Positions 9,064 through 18,560 of a DNA stretch of 64,000 bases are shown here, piece by piece; positions within the stretch are counted from its first letter, which is position 1, and every line of letters starts with the position of its first letter. Both the position numbers and the translations under genes were made by a program. Source of the stretch: an uncultured Roseburia sp. (GTDB lineage Bacteria; Bacillota; Clostridia; Lachnospirales; Lachnospiraceae); contig CAMFYL010000002.1 in the NCBI GenBank assembly GCA_946002055.1, positions 1 to 64,000 on the forward strand, read 5' to 3'. The notes beneath the pieces are model-generated. The model was not told the DNA's origin, searched no databases, and was given only the letters and a program-made list of their open reading frames with translations.

Positions 9064-11361
9064 ATGATAAGGACAATGTATTTGGGGGTTCTTTTTGTGA
9101 TGATTGTGCTGGTGTTTGCAGCGGCAACCGTCATACGAAAGAGGGAGGATGCTGTTAGTAAGAGCATCAGCTCTTTATTCTTAGTGATTATTTTCGCTAT
9201 TATCACAAATGCTGTATTTGTGATGTCGGAAGTAGAAATTGTGGCTATGTGGTCTCATAGCCTGTTTTTGGCATCCATTGACTGGCTGTTGCTTTTTATG
9301 TTGCGCTATTCTGTGGTTTACACCGAGTATACCAATCGATTGGACGTAGCTATGAAGCTGTTATATGTGATTGCTGCTGTTGAGACTGTGGTGTTGGGAT
9401 TGAATCCATTCTTTCACCATGTGTTTCTGCTGGAAAAGCGGGAAGCAAGCGGCATAGGAACATTTTTTTCGCCGGTTTCCTATGGTTTTCCTTTTTACAT
9501 TCATTTGGGATTTAGTTATATCTTGGTTGTATGGATTTTTGCATTATTACTGTACAAGACCATTAAGACCACAAAGGTATATCGCAAGAAGTACAGCGTG
9601 ATTCTCTATTGTGTGGCTGTCATTGTTATTTTTGATGCAATTGGGCTAAGCCTAAATCTACCCATTGATATTTCGCTGTTGTGCTACTGCTTGGGCTGCT
9701 TTGCTGTTGTATATTTTTCTTTGTATTATGTGCCGAGAAGTATGAGTGACACCATCTTGAGTACAGCGGTTCAGATGGCAGATGTGGGCGTAGGATGCTT
9801 TGATGTTTCCGGTAAATGTATTTACATCAACCAGCGTGGTCGTCAGATGATGCAGCGCTTGGGGCGTTTTCATATTGATGAAGATTTGGGGGAAATGGAA
9901 ACGTATTTTGCCGGATGGTTAGAACGTCATTGGAATGAAAATGACGAGGAGAAGTCCTTTGCTGAGAAGCTGACAGATGGGACGAGAGAGTTTGTCTATG
10001 AGTTTACGGTACAGCGTTTAAGTGACGAGGATGACGAATTGCTTGGCTACTTTATCAATGGTAAGGATCGAACGGAAGAGTATGAAAAATACCAGGACGA
10101 GCATTATAGAGCCACGCATGATATGTTGACGGGAATATACAATGAGCTTTACTTTGAGGAAAAGGTTGTTGAAACCTTAAATAAATATCCCGATACCCCA
10201 TATGTGATGATTGCCTCGGATATTAAAGACTTTAAACTGGTGAATGACTTGTTTGGAGTGGAGCGGGGAGACGAAGTGTTAAAGCTGATTGCGCAGATGT
10301 TCCGCAAGTATGCAAGGGAGGACGATGTGTATGGTCATCTGGTGAAGGATCGCTTTGCTTTCTGTATGCCAAAGGAACGATTTGGGGCAGATGTTTTCTT
10401 GCGGATTATGAATGAAATCGAAGATATGTTTGTGAACGAATACTTCCGTCTGCAGATTAAGATGGGGGTATATGAGATTACAGATATCCAAGAACCGGTG
10501 TTTCTTATGATTGACAAATGTAATTTGGCAATTGACCGCATCATGGATGTCTATGCCGAGCAGGTTTCGATTTATGATGAACAATTGTTTTTGGAACAGA
10601 TGGATAAGAATCGCATCATCAATGAATTTGAAGGAGCATTGGCCGCAGGAGATATTACTATGTACCTGCAGGCGCAGACGACAGCAGAGGGGAAGGTTTT
10701 TGGGGCAGAGGCCTTGGCCCGTTGGAACCGTTCGAAAGACGGCTTCCTTTCGCCGGATGAATTTGTTCCGGTGCTGGAGCAGGCCGGACTTATTTGGCGC
10801 TTGGATATGTATATATGGGAGCTTGCCGCACAACGGCTGGCAAAATGGAAAGAAATAGGCAGAGAAGATTTACACATTTCTGTAAATATTTCCTCTCAGG
10901 ATCAGTACCATATTGATATTTTCTCCGTGCTTAAAAATATAGTGGAAGAATACCGGATTAACCCAAAGAATCTTAGGTTAGAGATAACGGAGTCTATCTT
11001 TGTTACGGAGGTAGAACGTCATCTTCAACTTTTGAAGCAACTTCAGGAGTATGGTTTTGAAATTGCTATTGATGACTTTGGAAGTGGATATTCATCCCTT
11101 AACATGCTAAAAGACATTACTGCAAATGAACTGAAGATTGATATGGGATTCTTGCATGATGTGAAGGATGCAAGGCGCAGCAGAACTGTTGTGGGAAGTA
11201 TTATTTCCCTTGCAAAAGAACTTGATATGTTTGTTCTGACAGAGGGAGTAGAGACAGAACACCAGCTTGAGATGTTGAATCAGATGGGCTGTGATGCATA
11301 TCAGGGATTCTATTTCTCAAAACCTGTTCCAGTCCATGAGTTTGAAGAGCGATTTATGTAG
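9064..11361 (+). CDS. Membrane-anchored GGDEF(degenerate)-EAL protein
   Basis: ~7 TM N-terminus; GGDEF signature replaced (GHLVKDRFAFCMP); intact EAL motifs FGAEALARW, LRLEITES, AIDDFGSGYSS, TEGVETE. Confidence 0.9.
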   Translation: MIRTMYLGVLFVMIVLVFAAATVIRKREDAVSKSISSLFLVIIFAIITNAVFVMSEVEIVAMWSHSLFLASIDWLLLFMLRYSVVYTEYTNRLDVAMKLLYVIAAVETVVLGLNPFFHHVFLLEKREASGIGTFFSPVSYGFPFYIHLGFSYILVVWIFALLLYKTIKTTKVYRKKYSVILYCVAVIVIFDAIGLSLNLPIDISLLCYCLGCFAVVYFSLYYVPRSMSDTILSTAVQMADVGVGCFDVSGKCIYINQRGRQMMQRLGRFHIDEDLGEMETYFAGWLERHWNENDEEKSFAEKLTDGTREFVYEFTVQRLSDEDDELLGYFINGKDRTEEYEKYQDEHYRATHDMLTGIYNELYFEEKVVETLNKYPDTPYVMIASDIKDFKLVNDLFGVERGDEVLKLIAQMFRKYAREDDVYGHLVKDRFAFCMPKERFGADVFLRIMNEIEDMFVNEYFRLQIKMGVYEITDIQEPVFLMIDKCNLAIDRIMDVYAEQVSIYDEQLFLEQMDKNRIINEFEGALAAGDITMYLQAQTTAEGKVFGAEALARWNRSKDGFLSPDEFVPVLEQAGLIWRLDMYIWELAAQRLAKWKEIGREDLHISVNISSQDQYHIDIFSVLKNIVEEYRINPKNLRLEITESIFVTEVERHLQLLKQLQEYGFEIAIDDFGSGYSSLNMLKDITANELKIDMGFLHDVKDARRSRTVVGSIISLAKELDMFVLTEGVETEHQLEMLNQMGCDAYQGFYFSKPVPVHEFEERFM

Positions 11362-11442
11362 TAAATACTTGAAAAAACGACACTTTTATATTAGAATATA
11401 GAACGAGAATGGGCTTCGCCCATAGTTTAAGGAGGAAGAAAC

Positions 11443-12000
11443 ATGATTACAGCTGGTGATTTCAAGAACGGTGTTACAATCGAGTATGATGGCAAGGTTT
11501 GCCAGATTGTTGAATTTCAGCATGTTAAGCCTGGTAAGGGAGCAGCATTTGTTCGTACCAAGCTCAAAGATATTGTTAATGGTGGTGTAGTTGAGACTTC
11601 ATTCAGACCTACTGAGAAGTTCCCACAGGCACACATTGAGCGCAAGGATATGCAGTACTTGTACAATGATGGTGACCTTTACAACTTTATGGATGTAGAG
11701 AACTACGATCAGATTGCATTGAGCCAGGAAGATATCGGAGATGCATTGAAGTTCGTAAAAGAGAATGAGATGGTTAAGGTTTGCTCACACAATGGCAAGG
11801 TATTCGCTGTAGAGCCACCTTTGTTTGTGGAGTTAGAGATTACAGAGACAGAGCCTGGATTTAAGGGCGATACGGCTACTGGCGCAACAAAGCCTGCAGT
11901 TGTTGAGACAGGTGCTACTGTATATGTACCACTGTTTGTTGAGCAGAATGATGTAATCAAGATTGATACAAGAACAGGGGAATACTTATCAAGAGTATAG
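11443..12000 (+). CDS. efp: Elongation factor P
   Basis: [43 protein letters not shown]. Confidence 0.98.
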   Translation: MITAGDFKNGVTIEYDGKVCQIVEFQHVKPGKGAAFVRTKLKDIVNGGVVETSFRPTEKFPQAHIERKDMQYLYNDGDLYNFMDVENYDQIALSQEDIGDALKFVKENEMVKVCSHNGKVFAVEPPLFVELEITETEPGFKGDTATGATKPAVVETGATVYVPLFVEQNDVIKIDTRTGEYLSRV

Positions 12001-12011
12001 AACAGGGATTT

Positions 12012-12221
12012 ATGGAATTTAGACAAATACCATTTTCAGAATTATTACAGGATAGAGCAGCATTTGATGTGTTTCATGAAGAGTTCCAGAAGGGGACTTG
12101 GCTGGATGTTGCGGCACTTGTGGGCAGTGAATCAACCATTGATGATGCCTACAAGCATGACACAATACCGGCAGATGTATTGGATGCTATTGTGGCTAGA
12201 CTGGAAGAGATGAACAAATAA
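12012..12221 (+). CDS. Small hypothetical acidic protein downstream of efp
   Basis: 69-aa ORF 11 bp after efp, before terminator. Confidence 0.65.
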   Translation: MEFRQIPFSELLQDRAAFDVFHEEFQKGTWLDVAALVGSESTIDDAYKHDTIPADVLDAIVARLEEMNK

Positions 12222-12227
12222 TATAGG

Positions 12228-12257
12228 AAGGTCAGACCATCGGGTCTGGCCTTTTTA
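12228..12257 (+). terminator. Rho-independent terminator (ggtcagacc-type hairpin)
   Basis: aaggtcagacc atc gggtctggccttttt. Confidence 0.9.
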
Positions 12258-12365
12258 ATTTTTTGAAAGATTGGTTTTGACATAGCAAAAAAACAATGTT
12301 ATCATTTTTTACAAATGTGCATATATGCATAATTATTCAGTGATATACAGATGAAGGAGACGGGT

Positions 12366-13634
12366 ATGGAAAAGACACCATTTGTAACAAAAGAAAAAGT
12401 TCAGGAAATCATAAAGGAGATTCCTACACCTTTCCATCTATACGACGAGAAAGGCTTGCGGGAAAATGCACAGGCTGTGAAAGATGCCTTTGCTTGGAAT
12501 CCGGGATTTCGTGAATACTTTGCGGTAAAAGCCAATCCCAATCCATTTCTTATTAATATATTGAAGGAGTACGGCTGCGGAACAGATTGCTCTTCTATGA
12601 CAGAGCTGATGCTTAGCAACGAGCTTGGCTTCTCTGGGGAGGAGATTATGTTCTCATCTAACGATACTCCCGCAGAAGAGTTTGTCTATGCAGATAAGAT
12701 TGGTGCCACCATCAATTTAGATGATTTTACACATGTGGCCTTCTTGGAGGAGACCATTGGTCATATTCCGGAAACCATTAGCCTGCGCTACAATCCGGGT
12801 GGAGTTTATGCTGTGTCAAACGGCATTATGGATAACCCGGGAGATGCCAAATATGGTATGACAAAGGAGCAGCTCTTTGAGGCTTATCAGATTCTTCGTG
12901 ATAAGGGGGCAAAGAAGTTTGGTCTTCACGCATTCCTTGTAAGCAACACTGTGACAAATGACTACTATCCAAGCTTGGCAAAGACGTTGTTTGAGCTTGT
13001 TGTTGAGTTAAAGGAGAAGACAGGCATAGAGATTTCCTTTATTAATCTTTCCGGCGGTGTTGGAATCCCTTATACACCGGAACAGACTCCAAATGATATT
13101 GCCGCCATTGGAGAAGGTGTGCATAAGGTTTATGATGAAGTGCTGGTTCCGGCTGGTCTTTCTAATGTGTCCATCTTTACCGAAATGGGACGCTTTATGA
13201 TGGGACCATACGGAGCGCTGGTGACAACTGCAATTCACGAGAAGCACATTTACAAGGAGTACATTGGTGTAGATGCCTGTGCTGTTAATTTAATGCGTCC
13301 GGCAATGTATGGTGCATATCATCACATTACGGTTCTTGGCAAGGAAAATGAGGCCTGCGACCACAAGTATGATGTTACGGGTTCTCTTTGTGAGAATAAC
13401 GATAAGTTTGCGATTGACCGTATGTTGCCTGAAATAAGGAAGGGAGATATTCTCTTTATTCACGATACCGGTGCTCACGGATTTGCCATGGGTTACAGCT
13501 ATAACGGCAAATTAAAATCTGCGGAGGTTCTTTTGAAGGAGGATGGAAGCTTCCAGCTGATTCGTCGTGCAGAGCAACCGAAGGATTACTTTGCAACCTT
13601 TGACTGCTTTGATATCCTGAAGAATTTAGTTTAA
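12366..13634 (+). CDS. lysA: Diaminopimelate decarboxylase-like PLP enzyme (alanine racemase-fold type III)
   Basis: TPFHLYDEKGLRENA, YFAVKANPNP, INLSGGVGIPYTPEQ, EMGRFMMGPYG. Confidence 0.8.
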   Translation: MEKTPFVTKEKVQEIIKEIPTPFHLYDEKGLRENAQAVKDAFAWNPGFREYFAVKANPNPFLINILKEYGCGTDCSSMTELMLSNELGFSGEEIMFSSNDTPAEEFVYADKIGATINLDDFTHVAFLEETIGHIPETISLRYNPGGVYAVSNGIMDNPGDAKYGMTKEQLFEAYQILRDKGAKKFGLHAFLVSNTVTNDYYPSLAKTLFELVVELKEKTGIEISFINLSGGVGIPYTPEQTPNDIAAIGEGVHKVYDEVLVPAGLSNVSIFTEMGRFMMGPYGALVTTAIHEKHIYKEYIGVDACAVNLMRPAMYGAYHHITVLGKENEACDHKYDVTGSLCENNDKFAIDRMLPEIRKGDILFIHDTGAHGFAMGYSYNGKLKSAEVLLKEDGSFQLIRRAEQPKDYFATFDCFDILKNLV

Positions 13635-13720
13635 AAACGAAAGTTTTTTGCAAATTATACTTGACATAAAGGCCAAGATATTATATCCTATTTTTCGTTG
13701 GTGATGTTCACCGACGGCCA

Positions 13721-13804
13721 GCCGGTGTGGCGGAATTGGCAGACGCACAAGACTCAAAATCTTGCGGGGGCAACTTCGTGTGGGTTCAAGTCCCACCGCC
13801 GGCA
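13721..13804 (+). tRNA. tRNA-Leu (anticodon CAA)
   Basis: Acceptor GCCGGTG/CGCCGGC, anticodon stem-loop CAAGA-CTCAAAA-TCTTG, long variable arm, T-loop GGTTCAAGTCC. Confidence 0.95.
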
Positions 13805-13805
13805 T

Positions 13806-13839
13806 AAACCAGTAATCAAGAGATTGCTGGTTTTTTTGT
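13806..13839 (+). terminator. Terminator of tRNA-Leu
   Basis: aaaccagtaatc aaga gattgctggttttttt. Confidence 0.85.
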
Positions 13840-13847
13840 TGCTCAAG

Positions 13848-13920
13848 GAGCCATTAGTGACAGTCCCTAATGGCACCCAGATGTGTCCCTAATGGCACCC
13901 AGATGTGTCCCCAATGGCAC
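13848..13920. repeat. 2.6 copies of a 22-bp tandem repeat (gtccctaatggcacccagatgt) preceded by an inverted half (gagccattagtgac)
   Basis: Copies at 13863-13884, 13885-13906, 13907-13920. Confidence 0.85.
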
Positions 13921-13921
13921 A

Positions 13922-13955
13922 AAAAAAGAAACCCTAAAATAAAAGGGTTTCTTAT
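13922..13955 (-). terminator. Terminator of tRNA-Thr (minus strand)
   Basis: Minus strand: agaaaccctttta..taaagggtttctttttttg-type hairpin. Confidence 0.75.
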
Positions 13956-13965
13956 ACATCTATAA

Positions 13966-14038
13966 AGCTAGCGACGGGAATCGAACCCGTGACCTCCTCA
14001 CTACCAATGAGGTGCGCTACCGACTGTGCCACGCCAGC
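13966..14038 (-). tRNA. tRNA-Thr (anticodon GGT)
   Basis: Minus strand gctggcgtggcacagtcggtagcgcacctcattggtagtgaggaggtcacgggttcgattcccgtcgctagct folds as cloverleaf. Confidence 0.95.
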
Positions 14039-14170
14039 TTGCCGTTACCGACCCAACTACTATACTATAAAGTTTATCTCACTGTCAAGGGGGAAAGTCA
14101 GGGTTTCTATTTTATGTATTTTGTGATAGAATAAACCAAAGCTAAGGACAAGAAGTATAGAGGTTTTACC

Positions 14171-14935
14171 ATGCGAGTATCCATTGTTACAGGTGATGGA
14201 ACAACTACATATACAGAGAAGCTCCAGCAGATTCCCGTGGAAGAGGATTTCTCTACGGTGTTGGATGAGAATATGAATTCTCTCAGTAATAATAGCACAT
14301 CCGGCGTAAGTGCCGGTACCTTGGAGGGAATCTTCCAGGAAGCTGCAAGTACTTACAATGTGGATGTGAATCTTCTCAAGGCCATTGCTAAGCAGGAATC
14401 CAATTTTAGGTCGGATGCAACCAGCCACAGTGGGGCTATGGGGATTATGCAGTTGATGCCGGCAACGGCAGAGGGCCTGGGAGTGACAGATGCATATGAT
14501 CCGTACGAGAACATTATGGGTGGCGCCAAACTGATTCGCAAATTATTGGACCAATACAATGGAGATATTACGTTAGCATTGGCTGCGTATAATGCCGGCA
14601 GTGGCAATGTGGCAAAGTATGGTGGCGTTCCTCCCTTTGAAGAAACACAGAATTATGTGGTGAAGGTTCAGCAGTACTATCGTGACGGGGTGGAGGTGCC
14701 TGATGTAGAAGTTGCCAAAACGGCAGAGAGCAAAGAAGATGAGGTGGCCGAGCTTATTTCTATGCTCTCAGAATTTCCAAAGCATAGTAGCTATCAGGTC
14801 TTTGTGTCCCAGATGCAACAGATGCTTTCCGGGGAGGACAAGCAAGAAAATGATTCGGATGCTGTGACAGCTTACAAGCGTCTATTAGGAAATTCTAACC
14901 AAGTGATTATGAATATGATATCTAACTTAGAATAG
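14171..14935 (+). CDS. Lytic transglycosylase (SLT) domain protein without obvious signal peptide
   Basis: LLKAIAKQESNFRSDATSHSGAMGIMQLMPATAEGLGV...AAYNAGSGNVAKYGG. Confidence 0.9.
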   Translation: MRVSIVTGDGTTTYTEKLQQIPVEEDFSTVLDENMNSLSNNSTSGVSAGTLEGIFQEAASTYNVDVNLLKAIAKQESNFRSDATSHSGAMGIMQLMPATAEGLGVTDAYDPYENIMGGAKLIRKLLDQYNGDITLALAAYNAGSGNVAKYGGVPPFEETQNYVVKVQQYYRDGVEVPDVEVAKTAESKEDEVAELISMLSEFPKHSSYQVFVSQMQQMLSGEDKQENDSDAVTAYKRLLGNSNQVIMNMISNLE

Positions 14936-14968
14936 TGTATAATATAGGACGGAAAGAAGGTGAGCACA

Positions 14969-15676
14969 ATGCAGTTTCGCAAGATTAGTGATACGAAAAT
15001 TCACTGTGTGATTTCGAAGGAAGAAATGTGGGAGAAGGGAATTGGTATTGACGATTTTCTGGACCACCGGGAGAAGACAGAGGAATTCTTGCGGGAGGTT
15101 CTTGCAGAAGCAAGATATGAGCTCGACCTTAAGGATATGGGGCCATTTTTCAGCGTGCAGATGTCTGTGATGCCGGAGGGGGATGTGTCTTTGGTCATCT
15201 CGGGAGAACAGACCGAAGGTGTCTACGGCGCATTGGAAGAATTTGGCAAGCGACTTCAGGATTTTCGAGAAGTGATGAAGGAAGCCCAGAAACAATTAGA
15301 GAAAAAGGCAGAGGAAAAGAAGGAGACGAAGGCTGAGACGAAGAGCAGTGTCTCAACTGAGGTTAAACCTGCCACAGAGGCTACTGTTTTAGATATTCCT
15401 ATTTGGTTGCGTTTTTCCGATATGGAACAATGCATTTTCGTTGCAAAGCAATTAGCGGCTAAGAGTAAAATGGACAGCGCATTGTACAAGTATAAGGATG
15501 CCTATTACCTGCAGCTTGTTTTTCGACAGGAAGAGCACGAAGTGGCAGGGACGATTCTTGTGGCATCCGAATATGCCACAGAGATTATCACCCACGAGCA
15601 GGGAGGTGTTCTTCTTTTGGAACACGCCACAAAGATCCTTAAGGAAGATGCCATTGAGACCTTGGCGTCTCTCTAA
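14969..15676 (+). CDS. mecA: Adaptor protein MecA
   Basis: MQFRKISDTKIHCVISKEEMWEKGIGIDDFL and MecA-like C-terminal domain. Confidence 0.85.
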   Translation: MQFRKISDTKIHCVISKEEMWEKGIGIDDFLDHREKTEEFLREVLAEARYELDLKDMGPFFSVQMSVMPEGDVSLVISGEQTEGVYGALEEFGKRLQDFREVMKEAQKQLEKKAEEKKETKAETKSSVSTEVKPATEATVLDIPIWLRFSDMEQCIFVAKQLAAKSKMDSALYKYKDAYYLQLVFRQEEHEVAGTILVASEYATEIITHEQGGVLLLEHATKILKEDAIETLASL

Positions 15677-15727
15677 AATACATACCACAAAAGCGACGAT
15701 TTGTTGTTACAAGTTGTCGTTTTTTTG

Positions 15728-15755
15728 TTGACACATAGTTATCATATATGATAAT
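15728..15755 (+). promoter_or_regulatory. Promoter (TTGACA-16-GATAAT) overlapped by perfect palindrome ttatcatatatgataa (15739-15754)
   Basis: Direct reading. Confidence 0.7.
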
Positions 15756-15779
15756 ATATAAACAGTTGGTGGTGTGATT

Positions 15780-16025
15780 ATGAAAAAGAGATACGAGGAT
15801 GGCATTGTTCCTAAGAACAGCCAGGAGATTCGTATGGATATGGCCAAGCAGATGAAGGCAGCCCGATTGGGCATGAATCTGACCCAGCAGGTAGTTGCCG
15901 AGAGAGCGGGAACCAAGAAGTCTAACATTTCCCGAATGGAGAGTGGGAAGTATAACCCCACACTTGATTTTTTGGTGAAGGTTGCGGAGAGCATGGATAA
16001 GCAGATATCTATACGTATCGATTAA
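15780..16025 (+). CDS. XRE family HTH regulator (HigA-like)
   Basis: MAKQMKAARLGMNLTQQVVAERAGTKKSNISRMESGKYNPTLDFLVKVAESM. Confidence 0.88.
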   Translation: MKKRYEDGIVPKNSQEIRMDMAKQMKAARLGMNLTQQVVAERAGTKKSNISRMESGKYNPTLDFLVKVAESMDKQISIRID

Positions 16026-16054
16026 TATACGATAGTTTTGATTTACAGGAGAAG

Positions 16055-16342
16055 ATGATGAGAAGAGCACCGAAGCTTGACAAGCACGTGGATAAGGATG
16101 TGATTCTTTGCAGTACTACGAACCATAAGGTGAGTAGGAGAACCACACAGAAGCTTTTAGATGATGCTATACCGTTTACTAAGAACTGGAAGCGCATACC
16201 CTTTTATAAGCGAGAGGCGTATCGTGGAGCATCTGAGGTTTGTGTGTTTACCATTAACCGCAATCTCTATGTGAGGGCACGGCGGAGTATTGATACTCTG
16301 GCCCGCATGGATAGAGACCGCTTATTACTTAACGTTATTTAA
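16055..16342 (+). CDS. Hypothetical basic protein co-oriented with the XRE gene
   Basis: 95-aa ORF 30 bp downstream of XRE; no family recognised. Confidence 0.6.
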   Translation: MMRRAPKLDKHVDKDVILCSTTNHKVSRRTTQKLLDDAIPFTKNWKRIPFYKREAYRGASEVCVFTINRNLYVRARRSIDTLARMDRDRLLLNVI

Positions 16343-16470
16343 CCCTATATTTTGGTGTGTTTGAAGGCCCTGGGATGGTTTCCCCCAGGGTCTTCTTTGT
16401 ATCTTATGCGGTTGCCACTGCTGTGTTTCCTGTGCTATATTTATGTCAGTATTTTAGTGAGGATAAGTGT

Positions 16471-17871
16471 ATGATTCCAAAGGATTTTATGGATAGAATG
16501 CAAAGGATGCTAACGGCTGATGAATATCAGGCGTTTATATCCAGTTATGACAATGAAAAATATCAGAGCCTCCGTCTCAATCCCTTGAAGGTGGAGAAGG
16601 AGTCCTTTTTACAGAGCCAACCCTTTCATTTAACTCCGGTTCCATGGGCGGAATATGGATTTTATTATGAGAAGGATGACATTCCGGGAAAGCACCCCTA
16701 TCATCAGGCGGGGGTGTATTATATTCAGGAGCCCAGTGCTATGGCACCGGGGGCGTATCTTAAGGCAAAACCGGGAGAGAGAGTTCTTGACCTTTGCGCT
16801 GCACCCGGAGGAAAAAGCACACAGATTGCCGCGTCTATGGCGGGAGAAGGGCTTCTTGTGGCGAACGAGATTCATCCGGCAAGAGCTAAGATTCTTTCTG
16901 AGAATATAGAGCGTATGGGAATATCCAATGCGTTGGTGGTGAATGAAACGCCACAGAGTCTGCGTAAGAAATTTGGCTGCTTTTTCCATAGAATTATGGT
17001 GGACGCACCATGCTCAGGGGAGGGACTTTTCCGCAAGCAGGAGGACGCTTGTCAGGAATGGTCTCTGGAAAATGTGGCCATGTGCGGACGCCGTCAGGAT
17101 GAAATTTTAGAGGAGGCATATCAAATGCTTCTGCCGGGAGGACAGATGGTGTATTCCACCTGTACCTTTGCTCCGGACGAAAATGAGGGAAGTGTTAGCC
17201 GCTTGATTGCTCATCACCCGGATATGTCCATTGTAAGCGTGGAGAAGTTCCCGGGAATGGGAGACGGAAGTGCACAGTGGTTTGAAGAGTTTGCTGTGCA
17301 TGAAAATGGAGAACAGGCGGCGAATCATATTGAAAGAACCATTCGCCTTTGGCCGCACCTTCTTCACGGCGAGGGCCATTTTGTGGCAGTACTGCAAAAG
17401 CAGGGGGATATTTCTCAAGACCGGGAATACAAAATGGAAAAGACAACCTCCTATAAAGAATACAAAGACTTCTATTCGTTTGCAAAGGATACCTTTACAG
17501 ATATTTCCTGGGTGGAGCAGGGAAGATATCTTACCTTTGGAGAACAACTCTATTTGGTGCCGAAGGAGCTGCCTTCCTTAAAGGGGCTTAAGGTACTGCG
17601 CCCGGGTCTGCATCTTGGTACGTTGAAGAAAAACCGCTTTGAACCCTCACATGCATTGGCTTTGTGGCTGACACCTAGTATGGTAAAGAGGGTATGCGCC
17701 CTTTCGTCAGATGACAATAAAGTGGCAGATTATCTGAAGGGAGCCACCATAGAATGGGCAGGCGAGAAGGGCTGGCAGCTTGTTACGGTAGATGGCTACA
17801 GCCTGGGCTGGGGAAAACTTGTGGGTACAACTCTGAAGAATCATTATCCCAAGGGCTTGCGAAAGGAGTAG
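16471..17871 (+). CDS. RsmF/RsmB-type (NOL1/NOP2/sun) RNA m5C methyltransferase
   Basis: VLDLCAAPGGKSTQIAASM, MVDAPCSGEGLFRK, VYSTCTFAPDENEG; C-terminal RsmF-like PUA region. Confidence 0.92.
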   Translation: MIPKDFMDRMQRMLTADEYQAFISSYDNEKYQSLRLNPLKVEKESFLQSQPFHLTPVPWAEYGFYYEKDDIPGKHPYHQAGVYYIQEPSAMAPGAYLKAKPGERVLDLCAAPGGKSTQIAASMAGEGLLVANEIHPARAKILSENIERMGISNALVVNETPQSLRKKFGCFFHRIMVDAPCSGEGLFRKQEDACQEWSLENVAMCGRRQDEILEEAYQMLLPGGQMVYSTCTFAPDENEGSVSRLIAHHPDMSIVSVEKFPGMGDGSAQWFEEFAVHENGEQAANHIERTIRLWPHLLHGEGHFVAVLQKQGDISQDREYKMEKTTSYKEYKDFYSFAKDTFTDISWVEQGRYLTFGEQLYLVPKELPSLKGLKVLRPGLHLGTLKKNRFEPSHALALWLTPSMVKRVCALSSDDNKVADYLKGATIEWAGEKGWQLVTVDGYSLGWGKLVGTTLKNHYPKGLRKE

Positions 17872-17874
17872 GAA

Positions 17875-18546
17875 ATGTATCGAATATTTATCGTGGAAGA
17901 TGATGAGGCTATGGCAAGGACCATTCGAGAGCGTATGCAGGCGTGGGGCAATGATGCCAAGGTGGTTTCCGACTTCAAGAATGTGGTGGGAGAGTTTGTG
18001 GAGTACGACCCCCATTTGGTTTTGATGGATGTAATGCTTCCTTTTTTTAACGGGTATCACTGGTGCACAGAGATTCGCAAGGTTTCCAATGTGCCCGTGA
18101 TTTTCTTGTCATCCGCTTCGGATAACATGAATATTGTCATGGCTATGAATATGGGGGGAGATGACTTTATCCCCAAGCCGGTAGATTTGGATGTTATGAT
18201 GGCAAAAGTGTCTGCCATGCTACGCCGCACCTATGATATGGGCAATCAGATACCAGTGTTGGAGCATCGGGGAGCCATCCTTAATCTCAATGATACCTCC
18301 CTGACCTATGGTGATGAGCGACTGGAACTTACCAAGAATGAGTTTCGCATTTTACAGACCCTGATGGAGCAGAAGGGGAAAGTGGTGAGTCGTGATACCT
18401 TAATGACAAGACTTTGGCAGATGGACTGTTATGTGGAGGAGAATACCCTGACCGTGAATGTGACCCGCCTGCGCAAGAAATTAGATGGAATAGGATTAGA
18501 GGAGTTTATTCAGACCAAAGTGGGAAGCGGCTATATCATTCAGTAG
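17875..18546 (+). CDS. Response regulator, OmpR/BceR type
   Basis: RIFIVEDDEAMARTIRERM receiver, winged-helix C-terminus TLTVNVTRLRKKLDGIG. Confidence 0.92.
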   Translation: MYRIFIVEDDEAMARTIRERMQAWGNDAKVVSDFKNVVGEFVEYDPHLVLMDVMLPFFNGYHWCTEIRKVSNVPVIFLSSASDNMNIVMAMNMGGDDFIPKPVDLDVMMAKVSAMLRRTYDMGNQIPVLEHRGAILNLNDTSLTYGDERLELTKNEFRILQTLMEQKGKVVSRDTLMTRLWQMDCYVEENTLTVNVTRLRKKLDGIGLEEFIQTKVGSGYIIQ

Positions 18547-18560
18547 AAAAGGAGCATTAG

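Noticed and set aside
13698-13892. 64-aa ORF
   Set aside because: Runs through tRNA-Leu and its terminator; not a protein gene
13863-13920. Possible CRISPR-like repeat array
   Set aside because: Repeats are directly tandem with no spacers and only 2.6 copies
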